A stretch of 64,000 nt of DNA from Moesziomyces globuligerus. Its lineage: Eukaryota > Basidiomycota > Ustilaginomycetes > Ustilaginales > Ustilaginaceae. Location: NCBI GenBank assembly GCA_030849465.1, contig JARVLF010000005.1, positions 310,001 to 374,000 on the forward strand, written 5' to 3'. Below are positions 1-11,434 of this stretch, piece by piece. Made by a program: the position numbers and the translations under genes. Under the pieces are notes generated by a model. It saw only the letters and a list, made by a program, of their open reading frames with translations, searched no databases and had not been told where the DNA came from. How positions within the stretch are numbered: the first letter of the stretch is position 1; the number at the start of each line of letters is the position of its first letter.

Positions 1-516
1 GCAGCTCGTACAGCGCAGCCAGCGAGGCGATGAGCGCGGCAAAGCCCGACGCAGACGAGGCAAGGCCCGCCGCCGTGGGGAAGTTGTTCTCGGAACACAC
101 ATGCACCGCCCACTCGGAAAGCTGTCACGACCGGAGAATGGAGAACGTCAGCCTGGGTGCTTTCTATCTGCACTGGGCACTCGCACGTGCCGAAGCGAGG
201 GGGAACGTACCTTGGGCAAGTTGGCGTCGTTGGCCTCCTTTGTCTGGCGGAGCTTCTTCATCTCGTCGATGCACCTGCGCATGCGGCCGTCGCTCTTGAT
301 GGCCTCCTCCTCGCCGTTGAGCCAGAGGCGGTCGCCTGCGTCGAAGCTCGCATCTGCGCGGGCGGTGGTGACGGAGCGCAGGTGGTCCTGGTCGAGCGTG
401 ACCGAGAGACTGTCGTTGGTGGGGAGGATGAGCGAGGTGTCGCGCTTGCCCCAGTACTTGATCACGGCGATGTTGACGGGTGCAGAGCACGTCGCCTGGT
501 AGATGGTCGAGCTCAT
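1..516 (-). CDS. MVD1: Mevalonate diphosphate decarboxylase, 5' part (runs off the window)
   Basis: This enzyme makes isopentenyl diphosphate from mevalonate diphosphate with ATP, in the cytosolic isoprenoid/ergosterol pathway. Exon 1 is 516-211 (102 codons, start ATG at 516). The intron is 210-122 (GTACG donor, CAG acceptor, 89 bp), and exon 2 runs from 121 off the left edge. Exon 1 carries the family N-terminus with [14 protein letters not shown] near residue 12 and [11 protein letters not shown]. Exon 2 continues with [20 protein letters not shown], the GHMP-kinase ATP-binding motif. The predicted splice joins DANLPK to LSEW, as in yeast Erg19. Only about 142 of the roughly 400 residues are present, because the window ends rather than because the gene is broken. 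Confidence 0.93.
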
Positions 517-1256
517 GGTGCGAGGGTGTGTGTTCGGTGCGGGATGGGCTGGTGGAGAGAGGAGGACAAGATGTGCGGATTGGCAGCGATCGGATCAAGC
601 TGACCGTGCAGGTGCAGACCGTTCACGTTTCTGATCTCGTTCTCGTATGATCTGCAGCGGCTTCCGCGTGTGCGCGGTTCCCGAACTGGGCTCCGCGTGC
701 TGAGCGTGCTGAGCTTCGGGTGGGGCTGCGTGTTGGACTTTTTCCTCGCATCGCTCCGTCCTGACTGGAATTGCCATTTGAGTTCTTCTCAAGCTCTCAG
801 AACCCAACACACACGCGCGAACCCTCGCACTCGACTCACGGCTAACTGACTGACTGCCTTTTGGACCCCACTCGATTTTCCACCCATCTACGCGTTCACC
901 ACTCCCAACTTGGAGCCAGCCTGTGGGGCAACCTTTTTGCTGCGCTGGTGCTCGGGCAGCGTACTTGCAGAAGCTTAAGGCTCAGTCGGTTGGCCTGCCT
1001 CACACGCACACACGAAGATGAGGGGTCCCCATATCAGACAGCCACAGGCCAGAACGGGCGAGCGAGGGAAGAGGACGATGCAGGTGAAGTGCCATCAGAC
1101 TGAAATGCAAAAGGAAAGGAAGGGCATGGGCATGATTGGTATCGGTACAAAGGCGGTGCTGCACAAGCGCACAGAGCTCCATGATACTTTCGATGAGATC
1201 GCATCGCACATGGCTGCGACTAGTGCAGGTCAGCGCCACGCAAACAGCAGAGGCGC
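517..1256. other. Intergenic region between MVD1 and BRX1
   Basis: The 740 bp hold the promoter of MVD1 and the 3' flank of BRX1, both minus-strand genes. No conserved ORF, RNA gene or repeat was seen. Short ORFs here lack the G/C third-position bias of the neighbouring genes. Confidence 0.6.
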
Positions 1257-2198
1257 TCAAGCAAAGACCTTGTTGCGGCTGAGCGAGTCCTCTTGCGGCT
1301 TGAGGCGGTCCTTCTTGGTGCGGAACGACTCCTGCTGGTTGACGCGGTCGGTGTATCTGTCGCCCTTCTGCTTGCGCACCATGTGGCGGATGGCGTTTGG
1401 CGAGATGTACTCGGGGTTTTCGAACACGGTGGCGCCGCCGAAGCTGCCCTCGAATACGCGGATGGGCGAGAGGACCATGCGCGGGCCGATCTCGACCAGC
1501 TTGGGCTGTCTCGCGGCGTCCTTGCCAGCCGCCTTCTTCTTGGACTCTCCGTTCTGCGCCTCGTCCACCTTGGCCATCGCGTTGGCGCCCGGATCGGACT
1601 CTACGATCTGGTAGTTGCGGAACCACACCTTGTTGTCCAGGATGGAGAAGGAGATGACGTGGTCGACGAACGGCTTGGACTTGCGCGCTCCTCGCGGCAC
1701 GCCGAACATCTGGGTGAACATCTCCTTGATCAGCGTCCAGTGCGGCTTCTCGTCAAACTCCTTGTCAAACGAGAGGATGGGGCGCGAACCCTTGAGGCAG
1801 TTGCCCGTCATCTTGAGCTCGTCCATCGTGTGGATGTTCTGCACCTGGAACTTGGCAGACGGTCCGTTGGGCGTCTTGGACGCCCACATGTACAGGTCCT
1901 CGCGTTTCCGCGCCTCAAAGTAGAGCGCGTTGTTGCAGTTGTTGAGCTCGGCCAGCTCGTTGAGCATGTGCAGCTGCGACTTGGAGTCGAACTTGCTGTC
2001 CTTCTTCGTGTGCGGCATGAGCGACTCGAGGTCGTTGATGAGGTGGCGCATGCGCGACGTGACACCCCTCGAGGGGAGCATCAGCACCCTCTGCTTGTTG
2101 CGGCGGATCGGCGCTGCGCCGACGCCATCCTCGTCATTGCCGTCGGCCTTGCGCTTCCCCTTGGCCGACTTGGAGGCGTGCTGGAATACGGACGCCAT
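1257..2198 (-). CDS. BRX1: Ribosome biogenesis protein BRX1 (Brix domain)
   Basis: A nucleolar factor needed for assembly of the 60S subunit; in yeast it works with Ebp2 in early pre-60S particles. It is a single exon of 313 residues, against about 290 in yeast. After a basic N-terminus, the Brix domain starts near residue 34 with RNKQRVLMLPSRG and continues through RMRHLINDLESLMPHTKKDSK, LNELAELNNCNNALYFEARK and PHWTLIKEMFTQMFGVPRGA. The second half contains VWFRNYQI and a lysine-rich tail ending RNKVFA. The start ATG at 2198 is the first in frame and fits the family. The gene lies downstream of a 7 kb gene-poor region on its 5' side. Confidence 0.95.
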   Translation of the reverse strand: MASVFQHASKSAKGKRKADGNDEDGVGAAPIRRNKQRVLMLPSRGVTSRMRHLINDLESLMPHTKKDSKFDSKSQLHMLNELAELNNCNNALYFEARKREDLYMWASKTPNGPSAKFQVQNIHTMDELKMTGNCLKGSRPILSFDKEFDEKPHWTLIKEMFTQMFGVPRGARKSKPFVDHVISFSILDNKVWFRNYQIVESDPGANAMAKVDEAQNGESKKKAAGKDAARQPKLVEIGPRMVLSPIRVFEGSFGGATVFENPEYISPNAIRHMVRKQKGDRYTDRVNQQESFRTKKDRLKPQEDSLSRNKVFA

Positions 2199-4089
2199 GT
2201 TGCACTGATCTGTCGCTCCGGTTGGTGATCGTTGATGGTGGGATAGATCGGAGCCAGAGACGAAGGGGGAAAGGTGTGAGAGGTATCGGAGAGTGGTGGC
2301 AGAGGGCGCCAGACTTGTGAATGTGGAGCAGTTCCAGTCGCTGGAAGAAAAATCCTCACCGTGGAGTCCCTGAACGAAAAATTGTGGTCACGTGCCGTTC
2401 GAATGTCAGTTTGCTCGCTCTCACACGAAGGTCAGCTGTTTAAATGGGTTGTGGTCTCGACGCGGCCTCACATTTTGACTCTTTTTTCCAAGGTTCTCCA
2501 TCCTGTCGAGACCAAGTTGGCTCACTCGGTTGCAGCACTCACCTTGGCCATGGCGCCTGGATTCGAGATCCTCGCGCAACTTCTGAGCACCTCATTCGCT
2601 TGCCAGTGAAAACCGGCCCGACCGGGCTCGACCAAGCTCAGGAGCAAGGAAGTATGAATGGTGACCCGCAGCATGCGCGACAGCTGGCAATACTGTGTAC
2701 AGTAGCGAAGCCTTGTGCTTGACCCTGCTTGACCCTGTCTTTCTATTGCGTGCGTGTGCAACGCTGGTTGCTCCACAGCCCGAAGCATGTTGGACGTTGG
2801 CAGGACTGGGACCGCGGCTGGAGCTTGGATTGGAAACCCCGCCTGGAGATGGGCGTGGGGAGGCGGTGGCTCGGTGTGCGATGCATGCATGCACGGCTCG
2901 AGGCGAGGCGTGTCAGCCACGGCTGGTAGCGCGTGGACCGGCATCAATTTCAAATTGCGTGCCCACTCTTTCTTCGGCCTGGGCGTCTGGGCAGTGTCTT
3001 TGTTTGGCTAAAATCGAAAAGAAAAAAAAGAAAAGAAAAAAGGGGGCCAGAGCCATTCAGGCACGAATCAACAATCTCGCGGCGGATTTACAGTACTTGG
3101 CAGCCAGAGTTGCGCGTGTCCCCCCACGGCGAGATTCGAGACCGAGCATTCCAGAGCCGTTTTGTTGTTTTTTCGGGCGTGTCAGCGGCACAGGGTCACG
3201 CCGCGTGAGTCGGACGGCTGGATCCGCAAGACCGCTGTCGCGCGTGCGGTCGGTGCCTAGCTGAGATTGATTCGCACTCTTCGACCCGTTTAACCGAGGT
3301 TCGAGAAATTCCATCACTCTCCTCGCTCGCGCCCACGGCCATGCCTCGCCATAAGTTGACGGCACGCCTCTCGATCCATGAATCTCACCGGCTCAGGTTG
3401 TTCGCAATGCCCTAATGCCGACGCAACCACCTCGTGGTCCGCAGCCTCCCCGACACCGAAGTGTTGCCAGCATCGAGGCATCCAGAAATATCAACAACGA
3501 TGCTGCAAAGCCCGGCAGACTGCGTTGCGATCCAGCGTCCCGTGGTGGAAGCGTGCAGCCTTGCGTGTTGCTCGTGGATCCGTCAGAATCAAGCTACAGT
3601 GTTGTGGAAGCGGCCAGCGAATCCGGCGAGCAGAGTGAACCGCGGTACAGGACACCATGGGTTTCAGATCGACTCGCTTCCGCGCATAGTGCAGCTTGCA
3701 CGCAAGGGCATCCAAGCCTGGGTTGATTCGGAAGGCTCGAGTCCGGATTGTATGACGGGCCGGGGCGTGGCTTGCACAGGTTCCACGAGCTCGCTCGCGA
3801 GCGAAACAATAAAAAACGTTTTCTGGGGAGAGGGCGAAACGTCTCTCGGATCCATGCAAGGTCTCGCGGAAAGAACCAAGCAGACAATGGCCGCCATAAG
3901 TTCGCTCGTTTGTCTTGATCGTAAGTCCTACGGTCCACGCGGGCCGATGCTGTCTCGACAAGCGAGCCTCTACGTCGATGCGGTAGCGACTCTGCTGCTC
4001 TACCACACGCTCCAGGGGCTGTTACAACGGACCAGCACTCTCCTTGCACATCCGAGAACCAGAGACACTGGGACCTAGGGGCAGTCCCT

Positions 4090-4175
4090 GAAACAAAGAA
4101 ATAAGAAATGAATAAAAAATAGAAATGAAAAATCACACAAAAACAGAAATCGAAAAAAGGCCAGAGAAGAATAAT
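4090..4175 (+). repeat. A-rich low-complexity tract
   Basis: About 85 bp in which the + strand is mostly A with scattered G (runs such as AATAAAAAATAG and CGAAAAAAGG). It stands out in a GC-rich genome. It could act as a nucleosome-excluding or replication-origin-like element, or be the remnant of a poly(A) tail; the sequence does not decide between these. Confidence 0.5.
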
Positions 4176-7100
4176 CCACAAAGGCACGCATGGATTTAGG
4201 CAGTTCGGAAGATGGCAAGCGCAGCGCGGCGGAGTCTCAAAGCGGGAGGGACAAGAGAATTGGACAGGCTGAGCTTGAAAAGACGAGCAGCGTGGTCCGC
4301 GGAATGGAAGCGGTTCTCAGCTCTAGCGCCCGGAGTCCTAGATGTGGTCGACGTGGCGTTGGAGCGTCAGGCCGGGCCAAGCGAGTCGCGGGGCTTGAAA
4401 TCCACTCGCATTCGCTCGGGACTCGGAGAGGCTCAGGTGTCTTGGCGCGACTTTGCATTCGGAAGCCGTGGATTCGTGCAGATGTGCATGCCCGAGCCCT
4501 GGCACTTGCACAGCCGTGCCTCGGCCCAGGTCCATAGCCGGACGCCGACATGACCGCATCTGCACGATCCAGCATGCTCCTATTTGATCCCGTCCCTGCC
4601 TCCGCCACGGCGTTCTTGGCAGATGGAAGCGACAACACCGACAACACCGAGGTCGATGACGCCAGTGTCTGGTGCCATGAATTCGATTCAAGACGTGGAC
4701 AGGGGGTCCGATACCGGGTTGTTTGGTGGGTAGGTGGCCAAGAGCCATGACGCTGGATTGCAACCGCCCTGGCCGAATCGAAAGCGGCAATGGCTCTCTC
4801 GACTGACTCGCGTTTCCATCAGGAGGCGCGGCAGATGCAGCATGGGTCTTTCGGGAGTCCCAAATGGTTCGATCGATCCCACACATCGGGCTCGGGTTGC
4901 CGGGACGAAACGAGGGACGGAAGCACAAAACGGGTTGAGTGTGGTTCGCTGCAAGTTGAGAAACGGGGACCGACGTATGGTTGCGATGAAGAGACAAAGA
5001 CGGGCACGCGGCGAGGCATGAAAGGAAGTCAACCGTGATTTGGGCCGGTGGAACGGGTGCCTGATGATCCGTCACCACGGTCGGGGTGGGGCTCCGGGGG
5101 TGGACAGAGGTAGACCGCCACGAAGCATGAATGTGAGATATGAGGTGCATCTCCCCCAACCGATGACGACGAGCTCTACCGTCTGCCAATTGGATTCAAT
5201 CGCGAGGTGCAGCAGACACGGGTTGAGTGTGTCACGCCCTGTCGACACCTCGCCTAGGCAGCCTAACGCCGGATGGATAGGCGGGCGGGCATGGCTCGGC
5301 GTGCACGCGTTGGAGTGCAGGAGCTAACCGAGTCGCGGACGCGCTGGCCGGATCTGAATTTAGACGCAGGCTGCAGCCTGGCATGGCTGGCATTGCATGT
5401 CGGGTAATCGGACGAGGACAAGTTCATGCCCACGGAAGTCGAAAGTGCAATACACTAGCGTGGGCGACAAATGTGGCGCGCGGATGTGCAGCCTTTGAGA
5501 TCCGCATGCGCAACCAAGCCAAGGCCGAAATCCCCGAACCGACCGCAAATCGAGAGCGAGTCCATATGACACGAGCCAAGCAGCAAGCAGCGATGGTTCC
5601 CGTCGTGGAGCAGCTCGGATCTCGGCCTGGGACCGATAGCCTTATCGCACCTGGCCGCTTGTGTATGGTCTCAATTTCGATCGTGACGAGCTTGGCAGCG
5701 AGGAGGAAGGAGTATCAAATAATAATTTTCATCGCAAGAAAAAGGAGAAATCCAAATAGTCACAGCGTCAAGCACATGGGCAGGGCGCATCTCGGCGCAG
5801 AGACACTGGCGAGGGCTGGATCGCGTTGTGTCATCCAGAAAAGGAGCTGCAGGGTCAATTCAAAGAAGAAAAAATGGGACCACGCGGCACGCACGACGGA
5901 TTCTGACGGGTAAGCTAGCTCGGGCGATTCCATGTCGGAGGCTGGCGGGCCTTGCGGCATTTCCGCGCGTAAATCTGCCGAGGCGGCGAGGAGCGAGGCG
6001 AGCGAGGCGAGCGATTGGCGATTGGCGATTTTCAACGGGCTCCGCGCTGGCGTGATGGACGTGGGCGAAAGCGAGGGAAGAATGCAACTCGCATTTACGG
6101 TACGCAGCCCGAGACAGGCGAGCGTGCGCATAGCAGCTCGTCGGTAGTCCAGGTTCCAGGTTGCCAGCTGAGCGTCTGGGCCGTGTTGGAGTTGCGAAGC
6201 CTCCAAGTTCCACTCGAAGCAAAAGCCGGAACTCTCTCCGATTCGAGAAAAGCAAGGAGGCCGAAGCGACCCAGACCGGGCGTGTTGGGCAGCGGTAGGA
6301 CAGAGATGCGTCGGAGATCCAATCGTGGATGCATGCGCTGCATCGACGTCGCGGATGCTCGGTGCAGAGGCCAAGCCTTGGGCCAGCCAGAGCTGGCTCC
6401 CGCTCCGATCCGAGTGGGCTGCGCATGGAGAGTCACAAGACACGGGTAGATGGGTTCGATATGGTGTGCCGTTGATGCGTGCAAGTGCCCGTGCCTGGAC
6501 AGATGCGTCGATTCGAACCACTGTATCTGTGCAGCTTGCCTGGTTGCTTCCCGCGACGTGTGCACCTGCTGCCAGCGTCGAAGCCACACCGAGATTGGAA
6601 TGGAAACAAAGCATAGGTACGGGACGGCGCTTCTCTCGAGGGTGTGCGCTGCGCGCCGATCCATCGATACGGCGTGCAAGGGCAGGGAGGATGAGGGTGG
6701 CCAGCAGGGACCGCGGCTGCTCCTCGTCTTTTTTTAGAACGAGAGAGGTCGCCAAACAGAAGAGGAAGACGAAAAAGAAACAGAGCCGGGCGACGCAAGG
6801 GAATAAAGCATTTGCAGTTGCTCGAGCCGATTTTACAGTAACCGGATTTCGAGATTTGGGTTGGGGATCGTGATCCAACGCGGTGCGCTCGCTGTCTCGG
6901 GATCTGCCCAATGTCATCAGCGAGCTCGATTGGGGGGCGGCGGCGCGTGGATTGGCAGCCTCGCTTGGCCGAGTGCAGAGGGGGGGCGCGTTCTGGCACC
7001 TCGGCTGGTGCAGAATTGCCCACGCTCTCTCGCACTCCGCACCTCGGTATATCCATACGGTATGTGACGCCGAGTCGAGTGCCACTGGCTGCGCATGCGA

Positions 7101-8030
7101 AAGAGGCTGCTGCGATGATGTTTCCATTTGTTGCTCGCATGCTCGGATGCTGTCTTCGGCGCAACCCATGCAACGGTGGGCTGATGCAGTGCATTGCATA
7201 CACGGACATCGGCATGGACAGCTGCCGGAGTGTGTGAGAGAGAGAGAGACGGGGGGAGCCAAGGCGGGGGACGAATGCAATTTGTTGTGCTCTATCCGAG
7301 ACCGAGCCAAGTTCCATGAATTTTGGTTGTGCAGCGCCCGCGACCATGTGCTCGTCCGCTTGGTGCGAGACGGCTGCTTGCTCCGCCGTCGGCCGCAGTT
7401 AGCATCTCCGTTTGCAGCGGGATAAAGTGGCGCCACGCGATGCGCTGTCCATGAAATGGAAAAGAAATACAGAAAAAAAAATGTCTCCAATCCGTCTGCT
7501 TGGTTCGCCCGGCTCACTCTGCTCCAGCGCTGAGCGCGCATTTCGCCTTTTCTTTATTTTTCTTTTCTCGAGGTTGTGCCGTGCCGTGCCGTAATTTGCA
7601 GTGCAGGGCCTCGGTTGCTGCGTCTGCCGATGGGGGATGCGTGCTCGACGGGCTTCTTTTGCCTCGACCCTTCCGCGGCTCCTCCAATTTTTCCGAACCT
7701 ATGCAGCGCTCCTCCACGCCTCGCCTCGCCTTGATTGGCTTTGGTTCAGAGGCTACGGCGGCTGCTGGCACTGCTGCTGCGCTCCGGTGGCGTGGCACGC
7801 GTGGCTCTTGCAGCTCTGCCTGGCTCTGCTTAGCTCGGCCCAGCTCGGCCCAGCCCTTGCCAGGCGAGTTGCGGCAGCTGCTTCCGACCTAGACGAGCCG
7901 AACTCGTCCTCCGTCTTGTCAGCTGCCTCTGTCCCCTGCACTTCCGGAAGCACGCATCAATTCCAGCAGATCTGGCCAGCGGAACAGCTTTTCCAGCTCT
8001 TGCTCTCCTCCTGCCCTCAAAATTCAGCCT

Positions 8031-8078
8031 GAGCCCGCCTGCCCGCCTGCCCGCCTGTCCGCCCGCTCGCCCGCTCCG
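8031..8078. repeat. Tandem GCCTGCCC repeat
   Basis: About four to five copies of an 8-bp unit close to GCCTGCCC, degenerating into CGCCCGCTCG at the right end. It lies at the left boundary of the pyrimidine-rich leader of the HSF gene. Confidence 0.7.
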
Positions 8079-8155
8079 TAAATCTGCCTCGTGGCACATG
8101 AGCTCTTGCGTCACTCAGCAAGGCCCAGCCATGCACCCATGACACCCTGCCACCC

Positions 8156-9418
8156 ATGCACCCAGTTCCGGCCCGCCCAAACTTAGCCTACGCTCCTGTC
8201 GAGCGACAACGCCTCGAACCACTGACGCTCGGCTCGACGCCGCCGCGTTGCTTGCTTTCGTCTCCCAGCCTCGCCCTCTCGAACCTCGCTTGCTCCCTTC
8301 AACCGCACACCATACGCTTCCATATCCTCGCCTCCGCCTCGCCTCGAATCCCTCTTTTGCTTCGACGCCCTCTCCCTCCCCGCCTCCTCCTCCTCCGCCT
8401 CCTCCCCTTTCTTCTCCTCCATCACCACCGCTATCATCCCCGTTCCTCTACCAGTCTGCGGAACCCATATCAACCTCGTCTCTCCAAGCCACGGCTCATC
8501 TCCCAAAGCCCTCGCCTCTGCTTCCATTACTGCCTCGCGCTTTGCTCTACAATCACGCCCTCGCCACCTTTCATTTGCACCCCCGTGCATCACCCTACAA
8601 CCCGCCCAGACGCCACATCGCAGCTCCTCCTCGCTAAACCAGACGCGTACCACCTGCAACCGCACGGCGCTCCATCATTATTCCTCCATCTCCATCCCCG
8701 AGATCGCCGAGCGCCGCCTCGCATCTTCCCGTTGCACCGCTTTCGTTGTCATAAAGCCCGACTCGTACGCTCGACTCTCGGCGTCTCGATCCAGTCTCGC
8801 TAGACGCCAAACTCGCTCTCGTCCGCCCGGCCCGAAGCTCTCGCTCCACTCACCACGGCGACGCTGCATCCTCGCTGCACGCGCTCCGCGGCCACTCTTG
8901 GTCGGTTAAGCTTTGCAACTGCATTCATCACTTTCAGGCGTCCCTTTTCTCATCTCGCGCACGGCATCTGCCGGTCAACGCCCACTCAGCCGAACCTCTC
9001 CCCATTCCGCTCCTTCCACCGCGCCCACCCACGCAACCCTACAAGCAAGCAAAGCCTTGCCTCTCCCCCTTCCATCGTCCCCACCACCGCCATTGTTGGC
9101 GCTGATCTCCCGACCGCAGCCGACCGCCAGCGCCGTCTCCCGCTACCCGCCCTTGCTCAACAGCTCGGCCACCCGCTTTCTCGCTTCGCTAGCGCCTCTG
9201 ACCAGCGCCGCCGCCCTTCATGCCCATTGCTTACCGCTGCAGCCACTCCATCACTGTCGCCTTATAGTATCAAGCCCCATTGCTCCCTTTCAACAACCCA
9301 CCCCACCTAGCACCCACTGCGCTCACGCAGTCGCCGGCCCTCCGACAAGTGTCTCCATCCCCTAGACCCTCCTGCGTCGGCTCTGCCACCTCCCGACGGC
9401 CTGTTCGCAGCCGCTGCT
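8156..9418 (+). promoter_or_regulatory. Pyrimidine-rich probable 5' leader of the HSF gene
   Basis: For more than 1.2 kb before the HSF start codon the + strand is dominated by C and T (for example around 8380-8460), typical of long 5' untranslated leaders in smut fungi. It contains an ATG-initiated ORF of 215 codons at 8156-8803, rich in Pro, Ser, Leu and Arg and without family similarity. That ORF is either a by-product of composition or an upstream ORF that could lower translation of the HSF. The transcription start and any leader introns cannot be fixed from sequence alone. Confidence 0.5.
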
Positions 9419-11434
9419 ATGATGAGCACCGAACGTCGTGCTAGCGGACTTACCCCGTCCTTGACGGCTGGTTCGCCCAGAGCACCCCACAATGCGGCTG
9501 TCCCACGCGACATGGCTCGCAACGCCCCCGACGCCTCCTCGTCCGCGCCCAACCCGCCCAGCCCCGATCGCAAGAGGCCCAGATACGAGCCCGTGCTCGC
9601 CCGCTCGGCGCAGGACGATGCGCGCTCGCACAACATGCCCGACGAAGACGAGATGGACGAGCTCGACGAGTCCAACGACGTCAAGAGGCCTCGCGGCGAG
9701 TCGGACGACGCCATCCACGACCGCAAGGGCTCAGGCGCAGAGAACACCAGCAGGCCCTCGTCCGCCGCAGCTCACCACGCGCACTGGAACGGTAGGTCGG
9801 CCTCGGCTACCGTCGAGTCGCGTTATGTGCCGCACCATCAGCATCCTCAGCAGGGCCGTCATCGCGACGCTCCTGCCGACTCGCGCAGGTACGACTTTGA
9901 CCGCGCCATGCCGAGCCGGTACGACGCGCCAGGTCCTGGCAGAGACGAGGCGCGTCACGCCGGTGGTATGGTCGGCGAGCGGTATGCCGGCGAGCACGAC
10001 CGCGACCCACGAGACCGCATGCCGCCCCCGAACTCGGGCGAGCCCGGCCTGAGCTACCGCAACCGTCCGGTATCGCCGCCACCGAGGCTACCCAGCTTTG
10101 CCTCGCTCGAGCCCGAGGCTCATGGCCACCGCTCGCGCGACGAGGCAGCGCTCGGGGGTCCCTATGGCGGTTCGCCTCGCCGCAGCATGCCCTTCCACCC
10201 GTCGCCGTACGGAAGCTATCCACCTCCGCCCAACCGCACGCCGCTCATGCACCACCATCCGAGCCCTACTCCCTCGACATCGTACGGCAATCCGCCGATG
10301 ATCCACCCCTCGCTCGCTGGGCTGCCCGGTGCGGGCGGTGGACCGGGCGGCAAGCAGCAGCCGAGCTTTGTGAGCAAGCTCTACTCGATGCTCGAGGACG
10401 CTTCGATCTCGGACCTGATCAGCTGGGGTGCGTCGGGGACCGTGTTCAGCGTGGCGAATCCGGCCGAGTTTTCGCGGCTGGTGCTGCCCAACTGGTTCAA
10501 GCACTCGAACTGGCAGTCGTTTGTGCGCCAGCTCAACATGTACGGCTTCCACAAGGTCAACCACTCGTACCAGGGCAATCCGACCGACGAGGTGCAGGTG
10601 TGGGAGTTCCGTCACCCCTCGTTCCGCCGCGGCGAGATCGCGCTGCTCAACGACATCAAGCGCAAGAGCTCGAGGCAGAAGCGCGCAGGCTCGCCCAGGG
10701 GCAGTATCGGTGGCGCGGATCTGCGCGCGGATCGGAGTGGCGGGAGCTCGACGCCGTCGCCCGAGGTGCCGTTGGCTACGATCCCGGGTGGAGCAGAAGC
10801 GATGCGCATGGGCCCGGGCGGCGCTGCGGCTGGCATGCCAATGGGTCCTGGAGGCCATCGAGCAAGAGACTTTGCGTACGCAGACGAGAGGATGGATGCG
10901 CACTATGCGGATCGTCGCGCCGACATGCGTGCTGGATACGGTCCCGACAGAGGATTTCCGGCTGGGCCGGCGGAAGAGTACGGATACATGCGGGCCAAGA
11001 TGGAGGCGCCCCCATCGGACATGCCCAACGCCGGCCATGCGGGTGCGACGATGGGTCCGCCGTTTGGCGGAGAGGCACGTCGCGGCGAAGCGCTGGATCG
11101 TGCCGAGGCCATCGCGAGGTTCGAGGACCTCTCGGAACGCACGGATGCCATCATCCGCCACGCCTCGTTCCTCGAATCGCAGATCCGCATCCTCTCGAAC
11201 CAGCTCGCCGACTCGAGGGCTTACACGGCGCAGGTCGTGCGCGACGAGATGGTGCAGATGCTCGACCGCCTCGAACGCGCACTCTCGGCACCGCCCCAGC
11301 CAGGCGTCGATCCGCAGGCAAAGATGCTCGAGACAGTCCGCCAACAGCTCGCTTTCTACATGCACCGCTCCAACGGTCCTGCCGGCAGCACTCAGGTCAC
11401 CTCGACACCAGCGCCCAAACGCCCAAGCATCTAA
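9419..11434 (+). CDS. HSF-type DNA-binding transcription factor
   Basis: A nuclear transcription factor of the heat-shock-factor class, a single exon of 671 residues. The N-terminal 310 residues are disordered, with acidic stretches (DEDEMDELDESNDVKR) and Pro/His-rich parts. The HSF DNA-binding domain spans about 314-428: PSFVSKLYSMLED, then LVLPNWFKHSNWQSFVRQLN and MYGFHKVNHSYQ, the recognition-helix region, and WEFRHPSFRRGE. A Gly/Met-rich linker follows, then a predicted coiled coil at about 561-622 (ERTDAIIRHASFLESQIRIL) that would be the oligomerisation region. No response-regulator receiver domain is present, so it is not Skn7. It may be an Hsf1 or an Sfl1-type factor. Two consecutive ATGs begin the ORF. 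Confidence 0.88.
   Translation: MMSTERRASGLTPSLTAGSPRAPHNAAVPRDMARNAPDASSSAPNPPSPDRKRPRYEPVLARSAQDDARSHNMPDEDEMDELDESNDVKRPRGESDDAIHDRKGSGAENTSRPSSAAAHHAHWNGRSASATVESRYVPHHQHPQQGRHRDAPADSRRYDFDRAMPSRYDAPGPGRDEARHAGGMVGERYAGEHDRDPRDRMPPPNSGEPGLSYRNRPVSPPPRLPSFASLEPEAHGHRSRDEAALGGPYGGSPRRSMPFHPSPYGSYPPPPNRTPLMHHHPSPTPSTSYGNPPMIHPSLAGLPGAGGGPGGKQQPSFVSKLYSMLEDASISDLISWGASGTVFSVANPAEFSRLVLPNWFKHSNWQSFVRQLNMYGFHKVNHSYQGNPTDEVQVWEFRHPSFRRGEIALLNDIKRKSSRQKRAGSPRGSIGGADLRADRSGGSSTPSPEVPLATIPGGAEAMRMGPGGAAAGMPMGPGGHRARDFAYADERMDAHYADRRADMRAGYGPDRGFPAGPAEEYGYMRAKMEAPPSDMPNAGHAGATMGPPFGGEARRGEALDRAEAIARFEDLSERTDAIIRHASFLESQIRILSNQLADSRAYTAQVVRDEMVQMLDRLERALSAPPQPGVDPQAKMLETVRQQLAFYMHRSNGPAGSTQVTSTPAPKRPSI

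Larger units (their letters stand above)
2199..8155. other. Gene-poor region upstream of BRX1 and of the HSF gene
   Basis: About 6 kb without a gene I can support. ORFs are frequent, including one of 593 codons on the minus strand at 5760-7541, but the codons I sampled lack the third-position G/C bias of real genes here and the products are rich in Cys, His and Trp with runs of Phe, as expected of translated noncoding DNA. Several A-rich purine tracts occur on the + strand, near 3010-3045, 4090-4175, 5860-5876, 6765-6785 and 7455-7485. Part is presumably the promoter of BRX1 (left end) and upstream control DNA of the HSF gene (right end). No tRNA, rRNA or transposon ORF was recognised. Confidence 0.6.

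Noticed and set aside
6508..6522. tRNA B-box-like sequence (GATTCGAACCA)
   Set aside because: No acceptor stem, A box or T-run terminator in a compatible position.
5760..7541. 593-residue minus-strand ORF as a protein-coding gene
   Set aside because: No family similarity, weak third-position G/C bias in the codons I sampled and an odd residue composition; kept only as a low-interest finding.
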